Shown here: in pieces, positions 1 to 19,029 of the stretch
Numbering within the stretch: position 1 is the stretch's first letter
How the letters are laid out: each line of letters begins with the position of its first letter
Assembly (NCBI GenBank): GCA_037975125.1
Contig: JAJQOW010000014.1
Span: 4,507,065 to 4,571,064, forward strand
Origin: Latrodectus hesperus
Lineage: Eukaryota > Arthropoda > Arachnida > Araneae > Theridiidae
DNA length: 64,000 bases
Direction of reading: 5' to 3'
Translations under genes and position numbers: made by a program
Notes under the pieces: generated by a model
Told to the model about the DNA's origin: nothing
Databases searched by the model: none
What the model saw: only the letters and a program-made list of their open reading frames with translations

Positions 1-2545
1 AAAAATTAAGATTTAAAATTAACAAATAGGGAATTATATATAAATACATTTATTCATAACACTTTGCTAAATATTAGTAAAATTGAAGGAATTGAATATT
101 GAGAGTTGTTTTGTATATAGAAACAAATATATCTTGATGTAATCCGCAAGCAACTGCATGACATATATGGAACGAAAGAGAAATCTCCAATTTAAGAGAG
201 GAGATAGATGAAAAACAATCAAAAGTCAAATAATTCTTATAACACACAAGAAGCATAATTGAGTTTTCGTTATATTTTGAACAATTATACAGATTGATAG
301 ATTAGAGAAAGATCAATTTCTTAAATTTATAAAGCAAAGGCCACCTTGCAAACCTCATTATGCAGATATGAATCCAGTAAACTCAGATTTCGATGCATGT
401 TAAGGAATAAATTTTGTGTAATACATAATTTATCTCCAAAAAGCTTTCTAGATGTTAATTTTATATTTGATATTTGAGACTTCTGTTCCCCGTCCTTGGT
501 ATGATATACAAACTTATATATTTAATCAATGCATTGTACATAAACTATTTCTTAAATATTTCCCATGATTCCACATTAAAACAAGAACATTTATCAGTTG
601 AAGATTTTTCTAACAAATTTTATTCCTTGGCATTTTTTATTCGCTGAATAATTGATAATTTTTCAATCATCACTTTTACTCTATACTTTTTAAATTAGAA
701 ATTATTGAAAGGATTGGAGCATGCATTTTATTATAAATATTTCCTTGGATGTGACACAATATTTGAAAAAAATACTTTTAATTTTAGTGGAGCTATTTAA
801 TTTGGGAAATAATAAGTGCATTTTGAATACTAGCTACGTTTTAGATCAAAATTATTTTGAAGTTTGTGAATCAGAATGGAAAAATATTAAAAAATAAATC
901 CCTTAGCCTTTAGTAATTGGATTGTTGATTAAAAAATTGTGTAACAGCACTGAAATTCTTTAATAGGAATATCTTATTCTAATGCACAATATTACGAATA
1001 ATTTGGCAATGTTTTGTTGCAATGATTTCATCATTGCTTAAAACAACATAAAGTGAGACCTAATTCCTTCAGATTATCTTATTCATTTAATATTAATTTC
1101 AGACTGTACACTATTTCATGAATACAGGATAAGAACGATAGCTTGAAAATATTTAGATATTAATATATTTTTAGTAATTTAAATACTGATTTAAAAATAA
1201 TAATAAGTTTGAAACACATATTCGTGTTACACTATAATTATTAGGACAATATATAGTCTGAGAATGCAATAATTTTCAAGTATTTAAAAATCTATTTATA
1301 AGCTGAACTTATTCAAAAACTCTTATGTCTTATAAATATTGTAATACAGAAAAATTGACATTGAATTTTATAGGTAAAACCATACAACGCAGTTATATCA
1401 AATAAAGTCAAAAGCTAAAATATGAATCTTAACTTAAAAAATTCCACACAAAGAGCTATAATCTTACTTCAAGTGAAAGAGGGCAATATTTAAATTAAAT
1501 CAACAGAAAATTTCGTTTCAGTAGTCAATTCTTTCACTATGCTCCTTTTATCATTTCACTTTCGTTGCCGTTGGGCAGTCAACAGTTATGAACGAAATAA
1601 GATTTCAAGGGAATGAGAAAATATCTATAGAATACGTGTTAAAAAAGTTTAAAAAAGGATTTGAGATCCTGATAAAAATGTCAGAAATTTTTAAGATATT
1701 GTGTGATATGATTAAATTCCCAGAAATTTACTTTGCTTTTATATTAAAGTTATAAATTGCAGAAAAGTAATTCATATTTCTGTGGTACATTCTAGAAGAG
1801 TTTTAGTTTATTATCTTGAAATATATCTAAAAATGTTATTATTTTTAAGCTAATACTTTCTGGCTTAAAAAATAATATTTTGAACATGACAACTCAATAT
1901 TCATTTTTGAATTCTTTAAAATTAGATTTTTCTAAAAAATTAAAAATTATATACTATATACATACTTATACGTAAGTAAACAAATCAGTTTTTAAAGCTT
2001 TAATGTGTGTGAACGTGAATAAATCAGTATATAAGTTATCTAGAAAGAGAATTGCAAATCATGATGTTAATACGATTGAAAATTTAGTGGGCAATTTATT
2101 TATGATGACAATATTTAATTCAGAAATATCTTCTTCAAAAAGGTATTCAATCACAATTCTATAGCACTTCACACTAATATCCTGCTAAAATTACTCAATG
2201 TGCTAGTTTACTAATAATCTTATCTTCAGGAATCATACCAGGATAAGTTTGAGACGTAATTTACGAATTATTACAGAAAGAATTTACGTGTGACTTGCAA
2301 ATTGGGAAACGCAAATTTAATTTTTTAATATGAAAATATATTAAATACAATTAAAATAATACATTTATGTATACATTTAATTTTATCTGCGTATTTATGT
2401 TTTCAAAGATAGATATAGATAAGGAAAACTCTTTTATTTACTTTATTTATGTTATGTATGCAAAAGAAATAAAATCTTCCATTTTATAATAATTTATTAT
2501 TATTTTTACTATTAATAAATTTAACATCCATTAAAGTAAACAACC
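1..2545. other. AT-rich intergenic DNA, nothing recognised
   Basis: This stretch is very AT-rich with short homopolymer runs. Stop codons are dense in all frames, and the few short open frames have no recognisable motif and a composition no different from the background. I see no repeat, tRNA or transposon signature. Confidence 0.7.
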
Positions 2546-2782
2546 AAATGTTAATAAATTGAATTTAAATATTTAAGAAATCTATTTTATACACGTTCAT
2601 AATTATATATCACCTGATGCTTACCACAAGCACTGCGTTTATGTAAATAAACAAAATTCAATTGGCTACTACTATAGTGTAAACACACAAAAGTAGTGTC
2701 TGCGGTAAGCATCCCATGGTATTTTTATGAACGTGTCTAAAATATATTTCTTAAATATTTAAATTTAATATTATTAACATTT
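2546..2782. repeat. Large imperfect inverted repeat (palindrome)
   Basis: The left arm (about 2546-2634) matches the reverse complement of the right arm (about 2695-2782) over nearly 90 bp with scattered mismatches. Paired blocks include gatgcttaccacaag against the complement of tgcggtaagcatc, ACACGTTCATAA against TTATGAACGTGT, and AAATATTTAAGAAAT on both arms. The loop is about 60 bp. It could be a fold-back MITE or a rearranged terminal inverted repeat. No transposase remnant or obvious target-site duplication is visible. Confidence 0.75.
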
Positions 2783-2933
2783 GCATTATATTATAATTTC
2801 AAAATGGTAAAAAATAATAATGGCACTTTTCAGCGAAATATGACATAATTTCGTAAAGTTAATTTTACATTGTTAAAAAGACAAAATATCGTAAAGCTGC
2901 TCTTAATAATGAGAATATATCAATATTATTATG

Positions 2934-4368
2934 TACACTACTACCCATTAAAATTGCTACACCAACAAAAAATGCAAATAACAGAACGATATTTATTGGA
3001 CACATACATTATAGTTTAAAAAACAAGTGATTAGATTTACAGGAAATTAGGATGTATAGATCTTGAGAAATCAGTACCCAAATCAGCCACCTCTGGTTGC
3101 AATAAAAGCATTTATCCACCTAGGCATGGAGTCAAACAGAGATTGTATGGCATGTACGGGGATCTGAGCCCATGCAGCTTCAACACTATGCCACAGTTCA
3201 TCGACAGTAGTGGATGGTGAGTGATGGCGTGCCAATCGCTCGGAAATCATTGATCACACGTTCTCAATTGGTGACAGATCAGGAGAACGTGCTGGCCTGG
3301 GTAACAGTCAAACCTGTTCTGTATCAAGGAAGTTCAGAACAGTACGGGCAACATGCGGTCGTGCATTATCCTGTTGAAATAAAAGCATTAGGGAGGCCTC
3401 GAAGATAGGTCAGAGCCACGGGCCTTAACACATCGGAAATGTAACGGTTGCTGTTCAAAGTGCCGATAATGCGAACAAGAGGTGATCGAGACGTGTATCC
3501 AATGGCACCCCATACCATCACTCCAGCAGATGGGTCAGTATGGCGATGTCCAATGCCAGTTGGCAATGCGCGTTCTCCGTGATGCCTCCAAACACGGATG
3601 TGGCCATCATGGTCCTGTATACAGAATCGAGATTTATCTGTAAATATGACGTGATGCCATTCCCGCATCCAGGTTCATCGCTGATCACACCATTGAAGGC
3701 GCTCCTGTCTGTGACGCAGCGTCAATGCTAGCCGAAGCCATGGTCGCCGTGCAGACAATCCATGCTGCTAAAAACGTCGTCGAACTGTTCGAGCAGAAAC
3801 TCGTTGCCTTGCAAATGACTCCATTTCTCGACTCAGGGTTCGTGACGTGGCTGTACGATCCCTTGTGACCATGCGGCTAAGATGTCTGCTGTTAGCCGCA
3901 TGTTAGTGATGCTTCTCTGCTGTTAGTGATGGGGGATCGCTGAGATCCTGCATGACGTTCCGTATGATTTTCCTGAACCCATCGATTCCATATTCTGCTA
4001 ACAGTCATGGGGTCTCGACCGACGCGAGCAGCAATATTGCGGTACGATAATTCGCAATCCCGGTAGGCTATAATCCTTCCTCGATCAAAGTCAGACACGT
4101 GCTGATAGGCATTTCTTCTTCTTACACGAAGCATTACAACAACTTTCTTTGCTGAAAACAATGTTGAAACGGAAATTTAGTATGAGAAAACTGCTGTCAA
4201 ATCTCTAGTTTTATACACATTGTAGATGTCGCTACTGTCGCCTGCTTTGTATTAATGCGCTGAAAATCTAATCATTTGCATATCACTGCAAGTTCTACCT
4301 GTCATGCAAATTTCACGTGTGTGGTGTACCGCTTTCCTGGTGTAGCAATTTTAATGGCCAGTAGTGTA
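2934..4368 (-). mobile_element. Tc1-like DNA transposon, inactivated
   Basis: The ends are 30-bp terminal inverted repeats (2934-2963 and 4339-4368) that differ at two positions and share the block attaaaattgctacacc. Each outer end is the TA dinucleotide expected of Tc1/mariner target sites. The total of 1.43 kb is close to the usual length of Tc1-like elements. The interior carries a broken transposase on the minus strand. The base composition is much more GC-rich than the flanks, which fits a horizontally or recently acquired element. The well preserved ends and only a few coding lesions suggest moderate age. Confidence 0.93.
3071..4161 (-). pseudogene. Tc1-family transposase pseudogene
   Basis: Tc1 transposases bind their terminal repeats through two N-terminal helix-turn-helix domains and cut and join DNA with a DDE catalytic domain. 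The start region (4161 down to 3892) reads as an intact paired-like HTH, with motifs such as HVSDFDRGRII and VGRDPMTVSRIWNRWVQ. It then runs into stops. The catalytic core reappears at 3668-3366 (HHVIFTDKSRF, where the usual TDE reads TDK, then GVMVWGAIGYTSRSPLVR). It is broken next to LPNA by what looks like a single extra T, and continues in another frame as QQDNARPHVA and RSPDLSPIENV. That frame has TGA stops where tryptophan is expected after ENV and where arginine is usual after TEQV, plus a stop just before the terminal FGY. The three catalytic acidic residues are still visible but on different frames. It cannot encode a functional enzyme as it stands. Confidence 0.92.
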
Positions 4369-4930
4369 GTTAGTGTTTTGAAAAGCTGTCATAGAAAAAA
4401 GATTATGTTTTATGAGAACGTAAAAGTTCGCAATACAAGTGATTTATAAATATAGATTTGTGTATATGATAGGGAATTAAAAAAATAATTGTAAAAGAAA
4501 GTGGTAATTGAATAAGAGTGTGTACTGTGTTTTACTATTATTATCTTTTTTTCTTTACGAAAATCGAGTGTGGATAATACCTGAACTGAAAGAAAATACT
4601 ACTTTAAACATAAAACGCTCACTAGTTAATAACTTGAGATATTAATAATGCAATACAATTTTAAGATACTTATTTTTAAGTGTACAAAATTTTAGGAACA
4701 AGGGAATTAATAAATAACAAAAAGGGAAAATACAATACTTAAGAGTATATATACAAATACATTATGCTGAATATTATTGCTTAGAGTATGTCACTAAGTT
4801 TTTGAAATTAAAAATAAGTCTGATTTACCAGAAACTAATAAATAAAATTTTACCAATAAATACATAATTGAAAATTTTTTGTTTACATTGTTATAATGTT
4901 ATACACATTTAATTATATTTTCTATGTATA
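4369..4930. other. AT-rich intergenic DNA, nothing recognised
   Basis: This is low-complexity AT-rich sequence between the Tc1-like element and the first long microsatellite. No coding or repeat signature is seen. Confidence 0.65.
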
Positions 4931-6290
<1,360 letters not shown>

Positions 6291-6565
6291 TGTCGTGTGC
6301 CAGCTAGGCTGGCATTATGGAGTGCGCTACTCCATTTTTAAAACTGAACCATAATCAGTTGAGGAGTCCGAATTCTTCAGTACAACCATGCCATAGGTAT
6401 CCGTTTAGAGGGTGGGGAACCATTCGAAACACAATCGTACAAAGAAAGGACAAAGACATGATAGATAGCGAAAGAAAGTACATCCATGCCCGAACCAGGA
6501 TTAGAACCCACGACCTCCCTATCCACAGTCAGGCACACTAACCACTAAAGAAGTTGGGTGGCTGG
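6291..6565 (-). mobile_element. tRNA-derived SINE, minus strand
   Basis: Read on the minus strand this is a tRNA-like head, a body and a 3' tail. The head has an A-box-like TAGTGGTTAGTG and a B-box-like GGTTCTAATCC. It is followed by GCATGGATG and a body containing TCCTTTCTTTG and CCACCCTCTAAA. The body matches that of the SINE near 10.0-10.4 kb, while the 3' tail (ending in CTGGCACACGACA) differs from that copy and matches the fragment at 62,253. A short imperfect flanking repeat (aaatgtattg / aaatattg) may be a target-site duplication. SINEs are non-coding and mobilised by a partner LINE. Confidence 0.82.
6498..6547 (-). promoter_or_regulatory. Internal Pol III A and B boxes of SINE
   Basis: On the minus strand the A-box-like TAGTGGTTAGTG lies at 6536-6547 and the B-box-like GGTTCTAATCC at 6498-6508. 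The spacing is close to that of a tRNA gene. The B box departs from the GGTTCGAATCC consensus at one base, so promoter strength is uncertain. Confidence 0.6.
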
Positions 6566-10029
<3,464 letters not shown>

Positions 10030-10374
10030 TATCTTAATTACTTTTTTCCAACGGTGGGTGCTAGAGTGACGAACCCTATGCTACAACAAGGCCAGAAACT
10101 GCTACTCGTTTAACTTTACTCAGCGGGCACCTGTAAACCAAGTCACGGAGTCGCGCGCGCACGCGCTCGCGAGTAGCATTGCCCGTGCCATACCACCATA
10201 AGCCAATTTATAGGGTGGGCCACATTCATACATCATCACAGAAGAAAGGACAGAGAAAACAAAAAAGAGAAAATAACTTCCATGCCTAAACCGGGATTCG
10301 AACCCGGAACCCATAACTCAGGAGTCTGGAACGCAAACCTCTCTGCCATCGGCTGGCCAATATCTTAATTACTT
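10030..10374 (-). mobile_element. tRNA-derived SINE with 14-bp target-site duplication
   Basis: A 317-bp insertion (10044-10360) is flanked by perfect 14-bp direct repeats tatcttaattactt at 10030-10043 and 10361-10374, the hallmark of LINE-mediated insertion. Read on the minus strand, the head begins GGCCAGCCGATGGCAGAGAGG and is tRNA-like. It leads to a perfect T-arm (5-bp CCGGG/CCCGG stem with a TTCGAAT loop) and then GCATGGAAG. The body shares CTGTCCTTTCTT and GTGGCCCACCCTATAAA with the SINE at 6.3 kb. The 3' part holds a GC-rich purine/pyrimidine alternating block (cgcgcgcgcacgcg, 10152-10172). The perfect duplication implies a fairly young insertion. Confidence 0.93.
10291..10348 (-). promoter_or_regulatory. 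Internal Pol III A and B boxes of SINE
   Basis: On the minus strand the A-box-like TGGCAGAGAGG is at 10338-10348 and a consensus B box GGTTCGAATCCC is at 10293-10304, inside a perfect T-stem (10291-10307). The anticodon arm is not convincingly tRNA-like, so I read this as a SINE head, not a functional tRNA gene. Confidence 0.8.
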
Positions 10375-11372
10375 AATAATATTTTTGACCTGATAAAAAT
10401 ATTTTATTAAAATTTAAAGGAAAATATGATTCTAGCTATAACAAAAAGTTTAAGTTTAACTTTGCTTTTATGTAAACTGAAATCATTTCATTATATTATA
10501 AAAATTAGTAAATGTACAATGGTTTCGTCAAAACTTATTTATTTAATTTTTAATACATGAATGAATTTAGAAAGGAAATTCCTTATATTTTCTCCTATTA
10601 TTCATTTCATTTGCTGTACAAGATTAATTCTTTAGTATTTAGTTTTTCAAATCATACTTTGAATAGAATCTAATTACATTTTGATGCATCAATTACTAGC
10701 ATTTCACTTGTTATCATTAAATTTAAATTGCAGTTGGGGGAAATTTCTGAATGTTGATGGAATCTAAATATATCTTACAATTATTAAAGTGAAGTATGAT
10801 TTTTATATTTAGAAATTCTTAATCAATCACTAATTACAATATATTTCTAAAATTAAATGTTACTTACTTTGTAATTTATTAATAAATATGTCTTGATTCT
10901 ATAATTGGGAAACAAAATCAAGTGCATAATTAGAATAATTACAAAAATTTCCACGAAGCATACCTAAATTAATCTTACCGATTAAAACTAATATGACCTG
11001 CGTATTACCTGTGCAGATTAGATGAACTTTAGCTTTTGATATTTATTTAAAATTGCTTCAACTTGTATAGATTTGAATTATATAGAATACATCTTGAAAT
11101 TCTTAATATTTCTGTAATACGGATAAATTTAATTGTTATCCTGTTACTTTGTGAGTTGATTTAACTTTAAAAAATTAACACTTTTATTATTAAATATAGT
11201 ACATGATTGCAGTAATCGTTAATGAATATTTAATCTCATTTTTCTTAAATTTACTAAAATACAATTTTTGTGTTTAAAAAAAAGTAAATATTTCTACATA
11301 GTACAACTTAAAAGTATATTCAATTATTATATTTTTTTATGTCATTCTTAATAATAATGAATTTAAACACTA
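10375..11372. other. AT-rich intergenic DNA, nothing recognised
   Basis: No coding, tRNA-like or repeat signature could be supported here. Confidence 0.65.
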
Positions 11373-11578
11373 AACCTGTCCACTCTGTGGCTCTGGAGAA
11401 GTAATAGACAGAGACCATCTGCCCCCTTGTAGGGCTCTTTTGCTGCTCAACGGAAGAGGCGAGATATTGGGAGGCAAGATCGCTCCTTAGGCAAACGACT
11501 TCGGTCTATTTTCTGTAGTTTACATTTTTGTAACCTTTACTTCTTTTTATTTTGCCTGGCCATTGGAAATAAAAGAAA
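11373..11578 (+). mobile_element. LINE 3'-end fragment (C-terminal zinc-knuckle region)
   Basis: A GC-richer island in AT-rich DNA. The plus frame reads CPLCGSGEVIDRDHLPPCRA, the CxxC...HxxxC signature found at the extreme C-terminus of LINE polyproteins. A +1 frame then reads RYWEARSLL, the motif that usually follows in the same family, so the fragment carries at least one frameshift. The sequence after the stop ends in AATAAAAG and looks like the LINE 3' UTR and tail. It is a 5'-truncated dead copy. The family differs from the 58-62 kb LINE, whose C-terminal knuckle reads CTCGNEGDPIHYLTVCP. Confidence 0.75.
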
Positions 11579-12214
11579 TTATAAATATTTGTAAGCTCAT
11601 AAAGTTAAATATTAAGAACACTAAGCAATATTGTTGGCAATAAAGATAAAATATCATACTGGTAGAATAACTGTTAAAATTATACGGATTTCGTAGAATG
11701 TGAGTTTCAGATTGTTAACTTTAGAATAGAATTTACCACATTAAAAGCAGAATTTAGATTTTTGCATCGGATACTAATATTCTATGCTATAGTAATTCCA
11801 GCAAATAATCATCCGCTTTTATAATAAAGCAACATATTCATTTGAATTCTGAATATAGTTCTTTCGTTAATGGAATCTTGTGAATAAGTGTTTTAACTAG
11901 GCCATTTGATAAAATAACTTTTTTTCATCCTAAAATTTCTGTCACAAATATTTTAATGATGAGGATTTAAAGCTGGTTATAGAATATGATGCAGAATTGT
12001 AGGTGATGTAATACATGCAAGGGATACTTGAAATATTTATAAATACTTTACAAACTACATTCCATTGCATTATTTCGATGCATAAAAAAACTAACAAAAT
12101 TATTATACATTGTGTATTTTAAATAAATTGTTTATAGTAATGTGGTACTTAAATGACGATGCAAGAAAGAGAGAATATATTTCAAAATTTAACCATCGTA
12201 TACACATAAATCTA

Positions 12215-12217
<3 letters not shown>
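11579..12217. other. AT-rich intergenic DNA, nothing recognised
   Basis: No supported feature. Confidence 0.6.

Positions 12218-12307
<90 letters not shown>
12218..12307. repeat. (AT)n microsatellite, about 90 bp
   Basis: An uninterrupted AT array. Confidence 0.98.
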
Positions 12308-14428
<2,121 letters not shown>

Positions 14429-16195
14429 ATGATCAAAAATATTAGTATAATTAATGTTCATTGAAAGTTATTTTTAATATACAGAGTCTTTCCTCTTTTC
14501 AAAAATACGTAAATGTCTAACTTTATAGAAATATACTTTGGTAACTTTAAAAAATTTCGGGCATTTTAATTAACTGTTGCAATCTGTATTAAATAAGCTC
14601 TTCTTTGTGCTTACGACTGAAGTTTATTATAGTTTAAGCATTTATGTAAGAAAATTAAAATATATTTGTGACATTTGAATTTTTTATATACATTTATATT
14701 TCAATAACATATTCAATTTTAAGTTTTTAACTTCATTTAAATAAAATAATGCAAGAAAAAATTTATTATTATATATTGTATTAAGTACTATTAAAATACC
14801 ACTTTTTTATATAAATTCTATTTTGAGTATTAAATGGAACAATTACTTCTATAAGAACGAACACAATCTCATCTTATTTTATGCATTATTTCCTTTCAAG
14901 AAAATCTTCTGAAGCATAAAGTATCTACGTGGAAGTCTTCATTTGTCTTATCGGTCACAGTTCTCAATCATTTAAGTAATCCTTCCTGCTTTAGGAACTT
15001 GCAATAGAAAATGGAAATTCCATTTTCTTTCTTTTTCCTTTTCATTTCGTTAGGCATTTGATGGATTCCATGAAATATCTATCCATTTTAGAATCTCTTC
15101 TTTCGCATATTCGTTCTTTGAGCTAACCATGTATCTATATTTTACATGATAGAAAATTTTGTGCACGGCTAATAACGATTAAATGTCACTGGTTGAGATG
15201 TCATTTTTCATATACGGAAGATATGTTTCTCAATTTTAGTAAAATCGTTCATATTAGGTGAAGTAAATTACAGCTTAGATACTCTGTCACGCACTTTACA
15301 CAAAATTGAAGTTTAAACTTGTTTAAATTAAATACGTATTAAAATTAGTGGACTTTGATCAAAACAATAATTTTCTTATTGACACGTATGACTATATTTC
15401 AAAGTCTAAAAATGAAATATAATTAAGGTTATTTAGTTAAAAGTATTTTAGAGTAGTAAAAAGTATTTTTAAATATTACGATTTATCCCTAAATTTTTTA
15501 TAATGCATAACATTTACCTTATTTTATCACTGTAATATTGAAAATAGTTCTGATTTTTCCAGAATGTATATGCATTGTTTTAAGTAAATGCTACAAAAGA
15601 AAACATTACGAAGTAAAAATTTTCTTCTTATCATGTGTTTCATTTTTAACAGGAATATGAAAATTTTTAAGTGAAGTATTTCATATATTTTGTAATTTTC
15701 ATACAAAAGCATTTTGTTTGGCAATACCTTTCTTTACATAAATATATGCTATGCTGTGAAAGCTATAAAATTTATAAAATATATAAAATTTAGAAAAATA
15801 GAAAAATAAAAAAAATAAAAAATATAAAATTTAGTTATTATATTCTTAGTATTGTTTGTTTAGTTTTTTCACAAAATGCACCTCGAAATTCATGTGTCGC
15901 TTGAAATATTTTTATGAATAAACTATATTGCTTTTTTAGAGAGCATTGTACAAACTTCACGAAATTAGACTTGAACTTTATATTTTTTTTTCTAAAAAGC
16001 TTTTGGCAACATAAGGAAAGATTAATAGTAGATAAAATACGATTGCTTTACGTGACGTTTGTAGTGTGTGTTGTTTGTAATTATTAAAAATTTACGTTTA
16101 TATTCAGCGTCACACAATAATTTGCTGCCGTGATACCCATATAAAAATACGAACCTTCTTTGTTATTCAGAACACTATTTTATTATTTAAAAGAA
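14429..16195. other. AT-rich DNA, possible remnant of a 5' LTR at its right end
   Basis: Most of this stretch is featureless. A small perfect palindrome lies at 15007-15027 (gaaaatggaa, one base, ttccattttc). The last 150 bp or so (from about 16050) are richer in GC and lie just upstream of the BEL/Pao primer-binding-like site, where a 5' LTR would be expected. I found no matching direct repeat downstream of the element, so the LTR call is not supported. Confidence 0.45.
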
Positions 16196-16219
16196 AAAAA
16201 TGGTGACGAAAGAAGAATA

Positions 16220-17400
16220 AGTGTTACAATGAAAGCGCGTAAATTTAAAACTATTCGAAGTAACAAAACTCTTTTTTCAGCTGAGATTAACCATTTAAAA
16301 GACGGTATTTAAAATGAAGACGTGGAATATACGTTGAATCGTCTGGCATGTGACCGGAAAAAAGTGAAAATGGTTGATGATGAAATGAAGGTTTTTACGG
16401 ATAAAGGTTAGGAATATGACATTGCCCAATATGAAAACTATGCAAATAATGTTGAACGTACAATTTCTAAAGCCTGAAAAGTCATTCAAAAGAAATTATA
16501 GGCAACTGTTAACAACAGCAATAATTTTAATTTCAAAACTGATAATGCCAATCTGGTGAAAAATCTGTCTGTTAATCTACAACTTCTTCAGACAGCACAT
16601 ATTACTCCAACTATCAAAATGATATTGACGTTGACTATAATAGAATCTTTTGGAGGAGAAATAAAGAATTAGCAGACATTTTGAGAGCAATTTCATTTTT
16701 TGTAGACTCCAATCTAAACTTATCAACTATTGAGAAATTAATTCTTTGAGAGGATAGTTACAAAATGAACCTAAATGGTTATTTGATGGAACTAGCATTA
16801 TTGCTAACTTATATGAAACAATTAAAAATTTTCAAATGAATAAATATAGTGATAAATTTAGAATCATTCAAGATCATTTGGAATTTTTGGAGAATTTAAA
16901 GCCAATTCGGAATCTATCACCAGCAGCATTAAATTAAATTTACATTGAATGCAACAGAAAATAACAAGCTTCATGCGCTTTAGAAGGCATCGAAAAATAT
17001 GGAAGATATTTAACTTAAATTTTACGTGCATTACCTGACATTTGTTGCCAGTGGGTTATTTAAACAAAACCCCAAAAACTTTTTTGCTTTACAAAATATT
17101 GATGTGTTTTTCAATTTATACATTTTCTCTTCGAAGAAGTTGAAGGGACCCTTACAACAAGTAAAATAAAAAAAATTTCTCGATCTTAATTATCCTTTAA
17201 TACCTAACTTAGGATATTCCAATGTAAATTCCAAGCCAACTGCTAGAGGTAAGAAACTTTCATCCTTCTGTCGTTTCTGCGAAACTACAGTTCTCAACAG
17301 TGCAACTCTGTGACACAAGAATGCAAAATTAAAATCTACGAATAGATGTTTTTGTGCACTGTACGTAAACTCATAAAAAAGGACTGTCCTTGTAAGAAAA
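16220..17400 (+). pseudogene. BEL/Pao gag remnant (DUF1759-like and zinc knuckle)
   Basis: Gag forms the particle that packages the element's RNA. The motifs NLNLSTIEKL (about 16710-16740), DHLEFLENLKPI (about 16873-16908) and later SSKKLKGPLQ resemble the conserved gag core of BEL/Pao elements. CRFCE near 17,272 opens a degraded zinc knuckle, followed by a partial CFCAL. Many in-frame stops and frame changes interrupt the region. Confidence 0.78.
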
Positions 17401-17519
17401 AAGCTTTTTGGGTTAAATCCAAAAAAGGCATTATGTTTCTACTTCTATAAAACAATGTTGATCACTTAGATACTTACGTCTACTCACAAGGTTAATACTG
17501 ATACACCCAACGCATTGCA

Positions 17520-18720
17520 TTTTCCAACTGCAAAAGTTTTTATAACTGACTCACGGGTGCCATAAAATTGATCCGTTGTCTTTTAGATGAAAGTAGCCAG
17601 ACAAGTTTCATTCATAATTTTCTTGTTGAAAATTTGATATTAACAGTTATTTCTACAAAACCATTGGAAATCTACAGCAAATGTTCCTCAAATGAGATGG
17701 AAAGTAAAGTTTCAGCTATCAACCATTCGAAATAAGTCTTCAGTTAACATTGAAGCATTTGAAAGCTCATCCATACGTATTACATCATCTGCATAACGGA
17801 TGCGTCATAGGTCACATTCCATAAAAGAATAAATTTTGTTGACCCTTGCGATAACTTACAAAATCTAAATATAAAAGTTTTGATTGGTACTGATTTCTAC
17901 TGGCAAGTATTGAACCCTGAAGCTCCCGTTATACTTTCAGAATTACTTGCATTGTTTCCGTGAACACTTTAGTTGGGTTCTCAGTGAACCTCAATCATAC
18001 ACAACAGTTTCAAACGTAGTTTCTGTAAATCATCTAAGCACATTTATTCAACAATATCCTATCAAAGAAAATGTACTTTGTTTCTAGTACTTGTAAACCA
18101 TTGAAGTCTATACTTGATAAGAAAAAATAGAATGAATATAAAGTTGAATGCAATGTATAAACATGGTTTGTCAGTTTTGAATAACTTTCATGACTCATTT
18201 GAATAGATTGATAATCGCAGAGTTTTTGTTATTTCCCTGGAAATTAAAAGTGTCAACAGTATCAACAGAAAAAAATTACGTTTGAGAAAAAAATTTTATC
18301 ACTTCAAAAAATTTAATTACAGGAATTTTAAAGTCCCAACACAGAAAATGCATGTTGAATTACATTAAACAATGATTTATTGAAGTTCGCATCCCATCGG
18401 CAGATAAAACTGAAGACCCCGTGCATTACATGCCACATCATGCAGTGAAAAAGAAACAGAAAGATGATAAAAAGAAGGAATTGTCTTTGATGTTTCATTA
18501 CATTCTTAAGGCATACCATAATTAAACGATATTGTTGGTTGTCATCTACTATTTCGATTGCATGAACCTGCATTTACTTGTGATGATAAACAGTCTTCCT
18601 TGCAATTCCTTTTGCGTAAAAATTACTGAGATAAAACAAGATTCATATGGTACAAACAATAACAAAAACCTTTAAAAACAGCTGCATTTACAGGTGAAGA
18701 TTTACAGAAGAAGATATAGA
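17520..18720 (+). pseudogene. BEL/Pao protease and reverse transcriptase N-terminal remnant
   Basis: The aspartic protease region is recognisable from LLDESSQTSFIH near 17,582-17,617, in which the usual DxGSQ motif reads DESSQ. The linker holds VLIGTDFYWQVLNPEAP near 17,875-17,925, a block highly characteristic of BEL/Pao pol. The reverse transcriptase region shows HHAVKKKQK near 18,437 and, in other frames, GIVFDVS (about 18,478) and DKTRFIWYK (about 18,630-18,656). No YxDD catalytic box was found in a continuous frame. The region cannot be translated as one protein. Confidence 0.82.
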
Positions 18721-19029
18721 TTCACTCGCTAACCATTCGGATTATATTGTAATCCTTTTCTATTGTATGCTACTACATGAGAATTAGACACTAATCACTT
18801 AAAAGGTTTCCTTACTTCTGCAACACTTTTAGATAAACGCCTATCTATGAATGAGTTTTTGGTTAATCTGGAAAATGAATCACAAATAATAATGTTATAA
18901 AAACAAGTGAAAGATCTGATGTCACCGAAAAAATTACTGATGGAAAAATGGTCAATTAACTTTTTGAGGCTTCAACACTTTCGTGTCAAGACCAATACTA
19001 CAGTTTTAGGCCTAGAATTGAATAAGAAA

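Noticed and set aside
3214..3731. Plus-strand frames within the Tc1-like element
   Set aside because: They are antisense shadows of the minus-strand transposase.
10291..10360. A tRNA gene
   Set aside because: The T-arm is perfect, but the rest does not form a convincing cloverleaf and the segment is the head of a SINE with target-site duplications.
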